Of a stretch of 64,000 nucleotides of DNA, positions 39,949-51,284 are shown piece by piece. Below the pieces are notes generated by a model that worked only from the letters and a program-made list of their open reading frames with translations, searched no databases and had not been told where the DNA came from. Each line of letters begins with the position of its first letter. Position 1 is the first letter of the stretch. The DNA is from Qipengyuania marincola. GTDB taxonomy: Bacteria > Pseudomonadota > Alphaproteobacteria > Sphingomonadales > Sphingomonadaceae. The position numbers and the translations under genes were made by a program. The stretch is taken from assembly GCF_029688625.1 (NCBI RefSeq), contig NZ_JARULC010000004.1:102574-166573 (forward strand), read 5' to 3'.

Positions 39949-40629
39949 ATGTTCATCGGCCATTTCGCCCCCGCCCTTGCAGCGAAAGCCGTGACCCGCG
40001 ATGCCCCGCGCCTCGGCACGCTTTTCATTGCCGCGCAACTGATCGATTGGGCGTTCTTCCTCTTCGCCATGATCGGCATCGAGAACTTGCGCATCGTTCC
40101 CGGGATCACCGCCATGAACCCGCTGGACCTTTATCACATGCCGATAAGCCATTCCCTGCTCGGCACTGCAGGTTTCGCAATAGCGTTCGCTCTGGTGGTG
40201 TACCTGGTTTCGCGCAATGCGGTGGCTGCAACTTGGGCGGGCATAGTTGTGATCAGCCACTGGGTGCTCGACCTGCTCGTCCATCGCCCCGACCTGACCC
40301 TTGCAGGCGGCGAGGAAAAGCTCGGCCTTGGCCTATGGAACCAGCCCCTTATCGCGATGCCGCTGGAACTCGGCCTGATCGGCCTCGCCTTCTGGTGGTA
40401 TATGCGCCGCACGAAGGGCCCCATCGTGCCACCTCTGATATTGCTGGCTATCATGCTTGTGATGCAGGCGATCAACTGGTTCGGACCCGAACCGAAAGCA
40501 GCCGATCTGGCCATGAAAGCTACCGCGCTGTTTGCCTTCGCCGTGGTGACGGCAATCGCCTATTGGGTGGATCTGACCAGGTGGCATAAGAGCGAAGTGG
40601 GACTAGCGGTCAGCAGCGCGCCCCGCTAA
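39949..40629 (+). CDS. YdjM/DUF457-like membrane protein (putative metal hydrolase)
   Basis: This 226-residue membrane protein starts [14 protein letters not shown] and contains [11 protein letters not shown] and [17 protein letters not shown], where His-Asp pairs match the LexA-binding YdjM / putative phospholipid hydrolase superfamily. About six membrane segments are visible. Biochemical activity unproven. It ends 11 bases before purL, and DUF6122, a relative, follows purL. Confidence 0.8.
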   Translation: MFIGHFAPALAAKAVTRDAPRLGTLFIAAQLIDWAFFLFAMIGIENLRIVPGITAMNPLDLYHMPISHSLLGTAGFAIAFALVVYLVSRNAVAATWAGIVVISHWVLDLLVHRPDLTLAGGEEKLGLGLWNQPLIAMPLELGLIGLAFWWYMRRTKGPIVPPLILLAIMLVMQAINWFGPEPKAADLAMKATALFAFAVVTAIAYWVDLTRWHKSEVGLAVSSAPR

Positions 40630-40640
40630 GGGCGCGGGCC

Positions 40641-42875
40641 ATGAGCGAAATCACTGCAGACGTCGTCGCCCAGCACGGTCTTTCCGAAGAAGAATACCAG
40701 CGCGTCCTGAACGCGCTCGGCCGCGAACCAAACCTTGTCGAACTCGGCATATTCTCTGTCATGTGGAGCGAGCACTGCTCCTACAAGAGCTCACGCCTGC
40801 ACCTGAAGAAGCTGCCGACCGAGGCACCGTGGGTGATCTGCGGCCCCGGCGAGAACGCGGGTGTCATCGACATCGGCGACGGGCAAGCCGCCATCTTCAA
40901 GATGGAGAGCCACAACCACCCGAGCTACATCGAGCCCTATCAGGGTGCGGCGACCGGCGTCGGCGGCATCCTTCGCGACGTCTTCACCATGGGCGCGCGG
41001 CCGGTAGCGAACGCCAATGCGCTGCGCTTCGGGCGGCCCGATCACCCGAAAATGAAGCACCTCGTCCAAGGCGTGGTCGCGGGCATTGGCGGCTACGGCA
41101 ATTGCGTGGGCGTTCCGACAGTGTGTGGGGAGACGAATTTCCACCCCGCCTATGACGGCAATATCCTCGTCAACGCGATGACCGTGGGCGTCGCCGATGC
41201 GGACAAGATCTTTTACAGCGCGGCGACCGGCGTCGGTAATCCGATCGTCTATGTCGGCTCTAAGACCGGACGCGACGGCATCCATGGCGCGACGATGGCA
41301 AGCGCCGATTTCGAGGAAGACGCCGACGCCAAGCGCCCCACGGTGCAGGTGGGCGACCCCTTCACCGAGAAGCTGCTGATCGAGGCCTGCCTCGAATTGA
41401 TGGCGACCGACGCCATCGTCGCGATCCAGGACATGGGCGCGGCGGGCCTGACCTCCTCCAGCGTCGAGATGGCGACCAACGGCAAGGCCGGCATCCGCCT
41501 CGACATGGACAAGGTGCCGTGCCGCGAAGAGGGCATGACGCCCTACGAAATGATGCTGAGCGAAAGCCAGGAGCGCATGCTCATGGTGCTCAAGCCCGGC
41601 AAGGAAGAGATGGCGGCCGCGATTTTCGAGAAGTGGGAGCTCGATTTCGCGGTGATCGGCGAGGTAACCGATACGCAGCACATGGTGCTCGAATTCGGCG
41701 GCGAAGTCGTTTGCGACATCCCGCTCGGCCCCCTTGCGGCCGATGCGCCGGAGTATGACCGGCCCTACCTTTCAAAGGAAGAATACACCGCCTGGGCTGG
41801 TATCAAGCCGATGACCGAGCGGCCCGATACAGACGATGTCGGCCGCGATCTCATGACGCTGCTCGCCTCGCCCAACCTGTCTTCGCGCAGGTGGATTTCG
41901 GAGCAGTACGACAGCCAGGTCGGTGCGGATACGCTCCAGACCGGCGGCGATGCAGGCGTGGTCCGCGTACACGGTACGAGGAAGGCGCTGGCGATCAGCA
42001 CCGATTGCACCCCGCGCTATGTCCACGCAGACCCCTATGAGGGCGGCAAGCAGGCGATCGCCGAGGCCTATCGCAACCTGTGCGCCGTGGGCGCACGCCC
42101 ATTGGCGGTGACCAACTGCCTAAACTTCGCCAATCCGCAGCGCCCCGAGATTATGGCGCAGTTCGTCCATGCACTGGAAGGCATGGGTCGCGCCTGTCGC
42201 GTGCTCGACTTCCCGATCGTGAGCGGCAACGTCAGCCTCTACAACGAGAGCAAGGCGACCGGCGGCGGTTCGGCCATCCTGCCCACGCCCGCCATCGGCG
42301 GTGTCGGCCTGATCGACGACTACGACCGCATGATGACCATGCCGTTCAAGGCGGAAGGCGAGGCGATCTACCTCGTCCACGCCGAGGAATGGGCAACCGC
42401 CGACCCTGAGCGCTCGCATCTCGGCAAGTCGCTGTGGCTTTCGGAGATTCATGGCCGCGACGAGGGCCGAACCCCGCCAACCGACCTCACGGTCGAGAAG
42501 AATGCGGGCAAGATTGTCCTGCAACTGATTGCCGATGGTCTCGTCAGCGCAGTGCACGATGTGTCCGACGGCGGTCTCGCAATCGCGCTTGCCGAAATGG
42601 CCATGGCGGGCGGGATTGGCGCGGACGTGGAGTGGAACGAGGAATATTCGAAGGCCGCATGGTGGTTCGGCGAAGACCAGGGCCGCTATGTCGTGACCGT
42701 TCCCGACACGCAGGCGCTGAATGAGGCGCTCGCCAAGGGTACCGAGAACGACGAGACCGCGTCGATCGGCTTCCGACGCATCGGGGTGACCGGTGGTACC
42801 ACGCTGTTCGGCCAGTCGATTGAAGAGATGCGCGCTGCACACCGCAGTTTCTTCAGCGAGTGGATGGACGCCTGA
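40641..42875 (+). CDS. purL: Phosphoribosylformylglycinamidine synthase, small-type PurL
   Basis: PurL makes formylglycinamidine ribotide from FGAR and ammonia in purine synthesis. The 744-residue form is the small type that needs PurQ and PurS, neither in this window. Motifs: [37 protein letters not shown] and the ATP-binding [11 protein letters not shown] region. ATG 40641 gives the family N-terminus. It is flanked by two YdjM-type membrane genes, whose link to purines is unclear. Confidence 0.98.
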   Translation: MSEITADVVAQHGLSEEEYQRVLNALGREPNLVELGIFSVMWSEHCSYKSSRLHLKKLPTEAPWVICGPGENAGVIDIGDGQAAIFKMESHNHPSYIEPYQGAATGVGGILRDVFTMGARPVANANALRFGRPDHPKMKHLVQGVVAGIGGYGNCVGVPTVCGETNFHPAYDGNILVNAMTVGVADADKIFYSAATGVGNPIVYVGSKTGRDGIHGATMASADFEEDADAKRPTVQVGDPFTEKLLIEACLELMATDAIVAIQDMGAAGLTSSSVEMATNGKAGIRLDMDKVPCREEGMTPYEMMLSESQERMLMVLKPGKEEMAAAIFEKWELDFAVIGEVTDTQHMVLEFGGEVVCDIPLGPLAADAPEYDRPYLSKEEYTAWAGIKPMTERPDTDDVGRDLMTLLASPNLSSRRWISEQYDSQVGADTLQTGGDAGVVRVHGTRKALAISTDCTPRYVHADPYEGGKQAIAEAYRNLCAVGARPLAVTNCLNFANPQRPEIMAQFVHALEGMGRACRVLDFPIVSGNVSLYNESKATGGGSAILPTPAIGGVGLIDDYDRMMTMPFKAEGEAIYLVHAEEWATADPERSHLGKSLWLSEIHGRDEGRTPPTDLTVEKNAGKIVLQLIADGLVSAVHDVSDGGLAIALAEMAMAGGIGADVEWNEEYSKAAWWFGEDQGRYVVTVPDTQALNEALAKGTENDETASIGFRRIGVTGGTTLFGQSIEEMRAAHRSFFSEWMDA

Positions 42876-42886
42876 GATCGGCACTG

Positions 42887-43213
42887 ATGGCCGCCGTGCA
42901 GTTCATTCTACACTACGGCGGCCACTGGCTTGTGCCGCTCGTCATCGCCCGCGTCGTCGCGAACAAGGAATGGCTCCGCTTTGCGATTGTGATGCTGGCC
43001 GCAAACCTCATCGATCTAGATCATCTGCTCGCCGAGCCGATGTTCGATCCCGACCGCTGCAGCATCGGCTTTCACCCTCTGCATGGGTGGGTCGCGGCCC
43101 TGGCTTATCTCGCCGCTCTGGCCGTCCCAAGATGGTGGGCGCGCGGCTTCGGCCTCGGAGCCTTGTGGCACCTGGCGGTCGACTATGGCGACTGTCTCAT
43201 GCAGGGTGCCTGA
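42887..43213 (+). CDS. DUF6122 family membrane protein
   Basis: This 108-residue membrane protein has FILHYGGHW, ANLIDLDHLLA, and FHPLHGWVAAL; the spaced His and Asp residues resemble the YdjM/DUF457 metal-hydrolase superfamily, matching DUF6122. Three hydrophobic segments. ATG 42887 is preferred to GTG 42860, which overlaps purL. Function unknown. DUF3052 starts 1 base later, so both are likely cotranscribed with purL. Confidence 0.8.
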   Translation: MAAVQFILHYGGHWLVPLVIARVVANKEWLRFAIVMLAANLIDLDHLLAEPMFDPDRCSIGFHPLHGWVAALAYLAALAVPRWWARGFGLGALWHLAVDYGDCLMQGA

Positions 43214-43214
43214 C

Positions 43215-43622
43215 ATGACCGCTGGCTATTCCGAAACCCCGCTCGCCAAAAAGCTCTCCCTGCGCGATGGCCAGCGGGTCTGGTTTTTCGAGATGCCGGA
43301 AAGCGTGCAGGACGAAATTGGGGAATACGCCCTCGAGCTGACCTTCGTAGCTAGTCCCGACGAGCGCCTCGATGCCGCGCACATTTTCGTTGCCGAGCAA
43401 GCCTTACTTGAGCGGAAACTCGCGGAATTGCGCCGCAGCATCGCTCCCGACGGGCAGGTCTGGGTCAGCTGGCCCAAGAAAGGCTCCGGCGTCGCAACCG
43501 AGATCGACGAGCACGATGTGCGTGAGGCAGGCCTTGCCATCGGCTTCGTCGATACGAAGAAATGTGCGGTCGACGAAACCTGGTCCGGTCTGAAGTTCGT
43601 CATCCGCAAGGAGCTGCGCTGA
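43215..43622 (+). CDS. DUF3052 family protein
   Basis: This 135-residue soluble protein opens [19 protein letters not shown], the DUF3052 pattern, and contains [17 protein letters not shown], a central conserved segment of the family. Function unknown. ATG 43215 is one base after the DUF6122 stop. Related proteins occur widely in actinobacteria and proteobacteria as stand-alone genes. Confidence 0.85.
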   Translation: MTAGYSETPLAKKLSLRDGQRVWFFEMPESVQDEIGEYALELTFVASPDERLDAAHIFVAEQALLERKLAELRRSIAPDGQVWVSWPKKGSGVATEIDEHDVREAGLAIGFVDTKKCAVDETWSGLKFVIRKELR

Positions 43623-43653
43623 TCGGTACCGGCGCCAACCTGGAAACTTTGAC

Positions 43654-44325
43654 ATGCGCGATCACGATACCCTGCCCTATTCCACCCCTGCCCTCGCTGA
43701 TGGCGAGCGGGTCGCGCGCGCACTCCGCATGCGCGATCGGCTGAAGCAACGCCGCAGCTGCCGCTATTTCTCCGACGCCCCGGTTCCTCGCAAGGTAATC
43801 GAGGCTGCCATCGAGGCCGCAGGCACCGCGCCAAATGGTGCCAATCACCAGCCCTGGCACTTCGCTGTCGTCTCTTCTGCCGACATGAAGCGAAGAATTC
43901 GCGAAGCCGCAGAGGAAGAGGAGCGCGCCTTCTACAGCGGCAAGGCAAGCGATGAATGGCTCGACGCCCTCGCCCCGCTCGGCACCGACGCGGAAAAACC
44001 ATTCCTTGAAACTGCACCTTGGCTGATCGTGGTCTTCGCGCAGCGCAAGGGCGGCTTCGATGAAGATGGGGAAACCCAGAACTACTATGTCAACGAAAGC
44101 GTCGGAATCGCTTGCGGCATGCTGATCGCAACGCTGCACGAGGCTGGCTTGGCGACACTGACTCACACGCCGTCACCAATGGGTTTCCTGCGCGAAATCT
44201 GTGGGCGCCCCGCTCACGAAAAGCCGGTCATGATCGTGGTCGCAGGGCTTCCAACCGAGGATGCGACAGTTCCGGTCAAGGCGACGCGCAAGAAACCGCT
44301 ATCGCAAATCTCCAGCTGGCTCTGA
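43654..44325 (+). CDS. Nitroreductase family protein (iodotyrosine-deiodinase-like)
   Basis: This 223-residue FMN-dependent nitroreductase-fold protein has [21 protein letters not shown] and [17 protein letters not shown], the FMN-binding start in the IYD/BluB-like branch (it has the N-G-A-N-H-Q-P-W-H pattern). [18 protein letters not shown] follows. IYD-type enzymes dehalogenate aromatic compounds, so a role in reducing an aromatic substrate is possible. It ends 3 bases before the convergent coq4-like gene. Confidence 0.85.
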   Translation: MRDHDTLPYSTPALADGERVARALRMRDRLKQRRSCRYFSDAPVPRKVIEAAIEAAGTAPNGANHQPWHFAVVSSADMKRRIREAAEEEERAFYSGKASDEWLDALAPLGTDAEKPFLETAPWLIVVFAQRKGGFDEDGETQNYYVNESVGIACGMLIATLHEAGLATLTHTPSPMGFLREICGRPAHEKPVMIVVAGLPTEDATVPVKATRKKPLSQISSWL

Positions 44326-44328
44326 TGC

Positions 44329-45165
44329 TCAGGCGGTGATCGGATCGTCCTGCCTGCGCGGGGCGAGCAGATCGTAGGGATCGATCCCTTCCTCGCGCCA
44401 GATGCGATGGCACTCGGTGTACCAATAGGGGGCCGGGATGTTGAGTTCCGCCCGCGCTTCTCGCAAATCCTTGGCAAGCAGGTCGCGGATCGAAAGGCCC
44501 ACCAACGGAGGGCAGGCCTTCCCGGTTCGGTGGGCTTCGCGCGTGGCCTTGAGCACCGGTGCCCTGCTGTCGCGCTGCAGGCGCTTGATGTGGAGCGAGC
44601 CGGCATAACCGAGAAGCAGATGACCCTGGCTCGGCGCCTGGCCGTGCGTGAACAGCAGCACGCATTGTTCGCCGAGCGCATCGCGCCCGTAGCCGGTGAG
44701 CACGTGCATCAGGTCGTGCGTATCGCGCTGGCGAAAGCCAAACCATTGGATAAGGTCAGGATAGGTCGGTCGGCCGGCCTTCTGCGATTCCTCGACCAGA
44801 CCTGCCGCAGTCAGACCCTCGCGCTCCATGAAGTCGCAATATGCCTGCGCGACGCTGCCCTCCGGATAGGCGCGCAGGGCCTCGTGGTCGTCAAGCAGCG
44901 GCGGCAGGAAAGGCTCGTACTTGCGCAGTGTCTCGCCTGTTTCGCTCAATGCCAGCGCACGCACGCGGGGCAAGAAACTGCGTGAAGGCAGGGCATCGTA
45001 AATCTGGAAAACGACCGCGGTGTTTTCCTTGTCCTTCAGCAACTCGCGGAAGCTGCGAACCGCGTGCAAGGGACGGTACTTCGGAGTTGGACGGTCCGGA
45101 TGTCTCAGCGGCGTTCCGTCACGCGCGGCCTCTCCGGCGGCGGCGTGAGTGCTGGGGTATTTCAC
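44329..45165 (-). CDS. Coq4-family ubiquinone biosynthesis protein
   Basis: This 278-residue protein carries the Coq4 zinc-type motif HDLMH-x11-E (HDLMHVLTGYGRDALGE). Coq4 is needed for coenzyme Q assembly and, in recent work on the eukaryotic protein, ring decarboxylation/hydroxylation steps. GTG 45165 is chosen because AAAGG stands 9 bases upstream; ATG 45216 is another option. It lies alone, convergent with the nitroreductase gene and divergent toward serB's 3' end. Confidence 0.85.
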   Translation of the reverse strand: MKYPSTHAAAGEAARDGTPLRHPDRPTPKYRPLHAVRSFRELLKDKENTAVVFQIYDALPSRSFLPRVRALALSETGETLRKYEPFLPPLLDDHEALRAYPEGSVAQAYCDFMEREGLTAAGLVEESQKAGRPTYPDLIQWFGFRQRDTHDLMHVLTGYGRDALGEQCVLLFTHGQAPSQGHLLLGYAGSLHIKRLQRDSRAPVLKATREAHRTGKACPPLVGLSIRDLLAKDLREARAELNIPAPYWYTECHRIWREEGIDPYDLLAPRRQDDPITA

Positions 45166-45237
45166 GTAAGCAACCCTTTCTTTCCGCCTACATACCCCGC
45201 CGACACCTGTTTGCATTGGACAGGAGCGTCATGGCAT

Positions 45238-46122
45238 TCAGCCCTGAACCCACTCCGATTGCGGAATGTCGAACAGCTTGAGGATCGCTGTCAGATCCTT
45301 GCTGACGATGCGCCCGCTTGCAGCATCGCGCGCCTTCGGCTTGGCGCGGTAGGCGATGCCGTAATCCGCGGCCTTAATCATGGGTATGTCGTTCGCCCCG
45401 TCACCCGTCGCGAGCACGCGAGCGCCCTCGCCAAGTTGCGCGCGCTCTTCCTCCAGCGTCGCCAATTTGGTCGATGCGTCGCTGATCGGTCCCGCCAGTC
45501 CCCCAGTCAGCGTGCCACCATTTACGCCGAGCCGGTTGCCCACTACGCGCTCGAAGCCGAGTTGCTCGGCGATCGGATCGGCGAAATGGTGAAAACCGCC
45601 GGTCACAAGTACCGCGCGGCAACCTTTGGTCCTCAATGTCTGCACCAGTGTCCGGGCGCCCGGCACGGGGGTGATCCGCTGGGCGAGGCATGTGTCGATA
45701 GCACCTTCGTCCAGCCCCTGCAGCAAGCCCACGCGTTCGGTCAGGGCTGCAGCAAAATCGAGCTCGCCCTGCATTGCCCGCTCGGTAATCGCCGCCACCT
45801 GCTCTTTGATTCCGGCGAAATCGGCCAGTTCGTCGATACATTCCTGCCCGATCATGGTTGAATCCATGTCGGAGACAAACAGGCGCGGCACCTCGATCTC
45901 GTGATCGGCGACCAGCATGTCGCATTCGCCGAAATGTTCGACGATAGCCGCCGTCAGTTGGCCCTGCTCTCCGTGCGGGAGGGAAAGCTGCAGTACGTCG
46001 CTGCAGAAATCGAGCATGCCCGCCATCGCCACCGGCGTGCCCGCATTCGACAGCGCTTGGGAAAGCGAGTCGAGGCGGGTTTCGATGCCTTGCTGGTCTG
46101 CTATCAGCCGGGCGATGAGCAC
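45238..46122 (-). CDS. serB: Phosphoserine phosphatase
   Basis: SerB makes serine from phosphoserine. The 294-residue protein has an N-terminal ACT-like domain and a HAD core: VSDMDSTMIGQECIDELA is motif I with the nucleophilic Asp, VTGGFHHFADPIA motif II, and ATGDGANDIPMI motif III. The GTG at 46122 has AGGAG 8 bases upstream. Its start overlaps the divergent miaA start by 8 bases, a conserved type of head-to-head layout. Confidence 0.97.
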   Translation of the reverse strand: MLIARLIADQQGIETRLDSLSQALSNAGTPVAMAGMLDFCSDVLQLSLPHGEQGQLTAAIVEHFGECDMLVADHEIEVPRLFVSDMDSTMIGQECIDELADFAGIKEQVAAITERAMQGELDFAAALTERVGLLQGLDEGAIDTCLAQRITPVPGARTLVQTLRTKGCRAVLVTGGFHHFADPIAEQLGFERVVGNRLGVNGGTLTGGLAGPISDASTKLATLEEERAQLGEGARVLATGDGANDIPMIKAADYGIAYRAKPKARDAASGRIVSKDLTAILKLFDIPQSEWVQG

Positions 46123-47059
46123 TGCGCAATCTCCTGAAAATCAAGCCGTGGCGCTCATCGCAGGGCCGACTGCGAGCGGCAAGAGCGATCTCGCGGTCAG
46201 GCTGGCGCAGCGCATCGAGGCGAGCGGCCGGCCGAGTGCCGTCGTCAACGCCGATAGCCAGCAGGTCTATGCCGATCTCGAGATCCTGTCGGCGCGCCCG
46301 GGCAAGCACGAGATGGGCGGCATCGAGCATCGCCTATTCGGAACCTGGGACGGTGCGCAGCCCTGCTCTGCGGCGGATTGGGCCGGACAGGCGAAGCAAG
46401 AGATTGCCGATCTGCACGCGCGCGGCGGCGTGCCGGTGCTCTGCGGCGGAACCGGCCTCTACATCCGCACCTTGCTCGACGGCATCTCGCCCGTTCCGCC
46501 GATCGATCCGGATATCCGGGCGCAGGTGCGCGCGCTGCCCGTCGAGGCCCTACGCAAATGTCTGATCGGCGAAGACCCTGCCAGCGCCGCCCGCCTCAAC
46601 GAGCGCGACATCCAGCGCATGAGCCGCGCGCTGGAAGTGGTCCGCTCGACCGGACAGTCTCTGGGATGGTGGCAGGAGCGCAAAGCGGGCGGGATTGCCG
46701 AGGATATCAGTCTTCATCCGCTTGTCCTGATCCCCGACCGAGACTGGCTTTACGAACGCTGTGACCGGCGGTTCGACTGGATGCTGGAGGCGGGCGCCAT
46801 CGAGGAAGTTGCGACCCTGGCCAGGCGCGGGCTTGATCCAACCCTGCCGGTGATGCGGGCGATCGGCGTCCCCGAAATCCTCGCTTATCTTGAGGACGAG
46901 CTTGATCTCGCCAGCGTGGCCGAGGCGGGAAAGACCGCCACGCGGCAATACGCCAAGCGGCAGTTCACGTGGTTTCGCAACCAGCCCCCACGCGACTGGC
47001 CACGGGCGGATAAGAAAACTATCGCTGAATACGATTTTTTTGTTTCTTTATTTCAATGA
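46115..47059 (+). CDS. miaA: tRNA dimethylallyltransferase
   Basis: MiaA adds dimethylallyl to A37 of tRNAs reading U-starting codons. The 314-residue protein has the P-loop [28 protein letters not shown] and [16 protein letters not shown] 46115 overlaps the serB GTG; a later GTG 46148 would remove the overlap and still give a complete P-loop. Its stop TGA overlaps a short leader frame (ATGA) before ilvB. Confidence 0.96.
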   Translation: MSTAQSPENQAVALIAGPTASGKSDLAVRLAQRIEASGRPSAVVNADSQQVYADLEILSARPGKHEMGGIEHRLFGTWDGAQPCSAADWAGQAKQEIADLHARGGVPVLCGGTGLYIRTLLDGISPVPPIDPDIRAQVRALPVEALRKCLIGEDPASAARLNERDIQRMSRALEVVRSTGQSLGWWQERKAGGIAEDISLHPLVLIPDRDWLYERCDRRFDWMLEAGAIEEVATLARRGLDPTLPVMRAIGVPEILAYLEDELDLASVAEAGKTATRQYAKRQFTWFRNQPPRDWPRADKKTIAEYDFFVSLFQ

Positions 47060-47181
47060 GGCGGTTGACCGCGCAATTCACCTATGCCAAGCAGGATCCA
47101 CTTCGGCCCGGTGCTACAGACCCCAGCACCGGGCCGATTTTTGCCTTTGCAACTTGCCGAAACGGCAGGAGGACAACGTGA
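47056..47181 (+). other. Possible 41-codon leader ORF bridging miaA and ilvB
   Basis: A frame from ATG 47056 (ATGA with the miaA stop) runs to a TGA at 47179-47181 that overlaps the ilvB start (GTGA). It runs through the terminator hairpin. Translation of this frame could disturb the hairpin, but it has no run of Ile, Leu or Val codons, so ordinary branched-chain attenuation by stalling is not supported. A chance frame is equally likely. Confidence 0.35.
47104..47142 (+). terminator. Leader terminator / attenuator candidate before ilvB
   Basis: CGGCCCGGTGCT (47104-47115) and AGCACCGGGCCG (47125-47136) form a perfect 12-bp stem, 9-nt loop, followed by ATTTTT. It lies only 36 bases before the ilvB start. 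Any ilvB promoter must lie upstream of it, inside miaA or the short gap, so this should be an attenuator rather than a simple miaA terminator. A small hairpin TGCCG-AAA-CGGCA (47155-47167) then abuts the GGAGG ribosome site. Confidence 0.75.
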
Positions 47182-48926
47182 CGACCGAGCGCAGCGGTGC
47201 GGCCATATTGATCGAATGCCTGAAGCGGCAGGGTGTCGAATTCGTATTCGGCTATCCCGGCGGCGCGGTCCTGCCGATCTATGACGAGCTCTTCGCAGAC
47301 GAGGATATTCGCCACATCCTTGTCCGCCACGAAGCCGGCGCTGCGCATGCGGCGGAAGGTTACGCGCGCTCGACCGGCAAGCCCGGGGTGGTGCTGGTGA
47401 CCAGCGGCCCGGGAGCGACCAATGCCGTGACCGGTATCGCCGACGCCTATATGGATTCGATTCCAATGGTCGTCATCACCGGCCAGGTCCCGACGGCGCT
47501 CATTGGCACGGATGCCTTCCAGGAAGCCGACACCGTCGGCCTCACGCGCCACTGCACCAAGCACAACTACCTTGTGAAAGATCCCGAGCGCCTGCGCGCG
47601 ACGATCGAAGAGGCGTTTCGTATTGCCACTACCGGCCGCCCCGGACCGGTCGTGGTCGACATTCCCAAGGACGTTCAGATTGCCCTCGCCAATTGGGAAG
47701 ATCAGGACGAAACGCCCCTGCCCTCGCATCGCTACCAGCCCCGGATGGTCGGCGCGGCGGACGAGATTGCCGAGGCCGTGGAGATGCTTGCCGCGGCGGA
47801 GCGTCCGGTGTTCTATACCGGCGGCGGCGTGATCAACGCCGGTCCGGGCGCGACGGACCTGCTCCGCGAATTGCAGGCGGTAACCGATGCTCCCGTCACC
47901 AGTACGCTGATGGGTCTTGGCGCTTTTCCCGCCGACCATCCGGACTGGCTCGGCATGCTGGGTATGCACGGCACGTTCGAAGCCAATATGGCGATGAACA
48001 AGGCTGATCTCATCGTGGCGATCGGCGCGCGCTTCGACGACCGTGTGACCGGCCGGCTCGATGCCTTCGCTCCGCAGGCGAAGAAAATCCACATCGACAT
48101 CGACCGTGCGCAGATCAACAAAATCGTGCCCGTCGATCTCGGTATCGTCGGCGATTGCGCGCATGTGCTCGACCAATTGCTTGAGGGCTTCAAGGCTCGT
48201 AAACCGCGCGACCTCAGCGAATGGAAGGCCCGCATTCTCGGCTGGAAGGCGCGCGATTGCCTCGCCTATCCCGACCGCCGCGACGCGATCATGCCGCAAA
48301 AGAGCATCGAGCGGCTGTTCGCGCTCACGAAGGATCGCGATCCGATCATCACGACCGAAGTCGGCCAGCACCAGATGTGGGCGGCGCAGTACTTCGGTTT
48401 CATGGGCCCGAACAAATGGCTGACCTCCGGCGGGCTCGGCACGATGGGCTATGGTCTGCCCGCTGCGATAGGCGCGCAGCTGGGCAATCCGGACGCGCTG
48501 GTTATCGACGTCGCCGGTGAAGCCAGCATTCAGATGAACATTCAGGAGTTGGGGACCGCAAGCCAGTTCCGACTGCCGGTGAAGGTCTTCATCCTCAACA
48601 ACGAGTATATGGGGATGGTCCGCCAATGGCAGGAGCTGACCTATGAAAGCCGCTATTCAAATAGTTACAGCGATTCCCTGCCAGACTTTGTGAAGCTGGC
48701 CGAAGCATATGGCTGGAAAGGTATCCGGATCGAGGATGAAAGCCAGCTTGACGCCGGCATCGAGGCCATGCTTGCGCACGATGGGCCGGTGATGGTTGAT
48801 TGCATGGTTGCCAAGGAGGCCAATTGCTTCCCAATGATTCCGAGCGGCGCGGCGCATACCGACATGCTGCTGTATGGCGATCAGGTCGATGGCACGATGG
48901 ACGACGAAGCCAAGGCTTTGGTGTAG
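47178..48926 (+). CDS. ilvB: Acetolactate synthase large subunit
   Basis: IlvB condenses pyruvate with pyruvate or 2-ketobutyrate, the first common step to Val/Leu/Ile. The 582-residue ThDP enzyme has [18 protein letters not shown] (catalytic Glu) and GDAS-type ThDP motif [20 protein letters not shown] and ThDP binding regions are intact. GTG 47178 has AGGAGG upstream. IlvN follows 12 bases later and ilvC farther on; the leader hairpin suggests control by attenuation. Confidence 0.97.
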   Translation: MTTERSGAAILIECLKRQGVEFVFGYPGGAVLPIYDELFADEDIRHILVRHEAGAAHAAEGYARSTGKPGVVLVTSGPGATNAVTGIADAYMDSIPMVVITGQVPTALIGTDAFQEADTVGLTRHCTKHNYLVKDPERLRATIEEAFRIATTGRPGPVVVDIPKDVQIALANWEDQDETPLPSHRYQPRMVGAADEIAEAVEMLAAAERPVFYTGGGVINAGPGATDLLRELQAVTDAPVTSTLMGLGAFPADHPDWLGMLGMHGTFEANMAMNKADLIVAIGARFDDRVTGRLDAFAPQAKKIHIDIDRAQINKIVPVDLGIVGDCAHVLDQLLEGFKARKPRDLSEWKARILGWKARDCLAYPDRRDAIMPQKSIERLFALTKDRDPIITTEVGQHQMWAAQYFGFMGPNKWLTSGGLGTMGYGLPAAIGAQLGNPDALVIDVAGEASIQMNIQELGTASQFRLPVKVFILNNEYMGMVRQWQELTYESRYSNSYSDSLPDFVKLAEAYGWKGIRIEDESQLDAGIEAMLAHDGPVMVDCMVAKEANCFPMIPSGAAHTDMLLYGDQVDGTMDDEAKALV

Positions 48927-48938
48927 GGGCGCAATCTG

Positions 48939-49454
48939 ATGAAAATCGCCGAACAGGCCGCGGAACGGCATGTCCTCAACGTGATCGTCGACAACGAGCC
49001 GGGCATCCTCGCCAAGATCACCGGAATGTTCACCGCGCGCGGCTACAACATCGACAGCCTGACCGTGGCCGATATTTCGGAAGATCACGCGATCAGCCGG
49101 ATTACCATCGTCACTAATGGCCCAGAGCCGGTGATCGACCAGATCCGCGCGCAGTTGGAGCGGCTGGTGCCGGTGCACAAGGTCATCGATTTGACCGAGG
49201 AAGGCGCCCACGTAGAGCGCGAACTTGCGCTGGTTAAGGTCGCAGGCAAGGGCGACAACCGCGTCGAGGCCTTGCGCATCGCTGAGCTGTTCCGCGCCAA
49301 TGTTGTCGACACCACGACGCAGAGCTTCGTCTTCGAACTGACCGGCGCGCCGGACAAGATCGACAGCTTTATCGCCTTGATGCGCGAACTCGGGCTCGTC
49401 GAGGTCGGGCGCTCGGGAATCGTGGGGATGATGCGCGGGGCGGAGAAAATCTAA
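48939..49454 (+). CDS. ilvN: Acetolactate synthase small (regulatory) subunit
   Basis: The 171-residue regulatory subunit has an N-terminal ACT domain (HVLNVIVDNEPGILAKITGMFTARGYNIDSL, shown in part) that binds valine for feedback inhibition, and a C-terminal domain (VVDTTTQSFVFELTGAPDKID). It pairs with IlvB immediately upstream. A palindromic repeat pair sits between it and ilvC. Confidence 0.97.
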   Translation: MKIAEQAAERHVLNVIVDNEPGILAKITGMFTARGYNIDSLTVADISEDHAISRITIVTNGPEPVIDQIRAQLERLVPVHKVIDLTEEGAHVERELALVKVAGKGDNRVEALRIAELFRANVVDTTTQSFVFELTGAPDKIDSFIALMRELGLVEVGRSGIVGMMRGAEKI

Positions 49455-49455
49455 A

Positions 49456-50584
<1,129 letters not shown>

Positions 50585-50630
50585 TCGAAAACTAAATGAC
50601 TTTCGCCGGAAGCGGGAGAAGAAACGTCGC

Positions 50631-51224
50631 ATGACCGACATGACCTTCTCCTGCGCCTGCGGAACCGTCACCGGCACGATTGCCGATGTCGGGCCAAGCC
50701 ATGGCGACTATGTCTATTGCCACTGTACCGATTGCCAGGCGGTTCCGAAACTGCTTGGCGCGGAGGAGCGCATTCTCGAGCAGGCAGGCGGCACTGCGCT
50801 CTATCAGACCCGATGCGCACGCGTGTCGTTCCAATCTGGCAAGGACCGGCTGGCAGGCGTGCACATGACCGATAAGCCTACATTGCGCTGGTATGCGAGC
50901 TGTTGCGACACGCCGCTGTTCAACACCTACGCCAATGGCAAGCTGCCGTACACGACGATCCTCCTCGCAAATTGCAACGCTGAGGGGCGCGCTGCGCTAG
51001 GCGAGCCACGTGGTCACCTGCACCTTGCCGACGCGCCGGGCGATACGGATGGGCTGAAACCCATGTCGATGGCCGCTTTGCTGCGCAGCTTCTTCAAGCG
51101 GCTGGTAAAGGACGTTTTTTCCGGCGACCGGCGGCGAAACCCGCTGTTCGATCCGTCGACGCTGCAACCGATTGCGACGCCGCGACGGCTGACTAGCGAA
51201 GAGCGCGCGCAACTGGACACATAA
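50631..51224 (+). CDS. DUF6151 family protein (GFA-like)
   Basis: This 197-residue protein has cysteine motifs of the glutathione-dependent formaldehyde-activating (GFA/CENP-V) fold: SCACGTVTGT, YCHCTDCQAVPK, and YASCCDTPLFN. These would bind one or two zincs. Matches the DUF6151 family. Substrate unknown. It lies 46 bases after ilvC and 60 bases before the YceI-like gene. Confidence 0.8.
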   Translation: MTDMTFSCACGTVTGTIADVGPSHGDYVYCHCTDCQAVPKLLGAEERILEQAGGTALYQTRCARVSFQSGKDRLAGVHMTDKPTLRWYASCCDTPLFNTYANGKLPYTTILLANCNAEGRAALGEPRGHLHLADAPGDTDGLKPMSMAALLRSFFKRLVKDVFSGDRRRNPLFDPSTLQPIATPRRLTSEERAQLDT

Positions 51225-51284
51225 GCCTCTTGGAACGTCAGCTTGGCTCGCGGTTTCCTTGTAAGAGCAAACCGGAGACCAAGC

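Noticed and set aside
47084..47284. Alternative ilvB leader peptide starting at ATG 47084
   Set aside because: It continues 100 bases into ilvB in another frame and has only scattered Ile/Val/Leu, so it does not look like an attenuation peptide.
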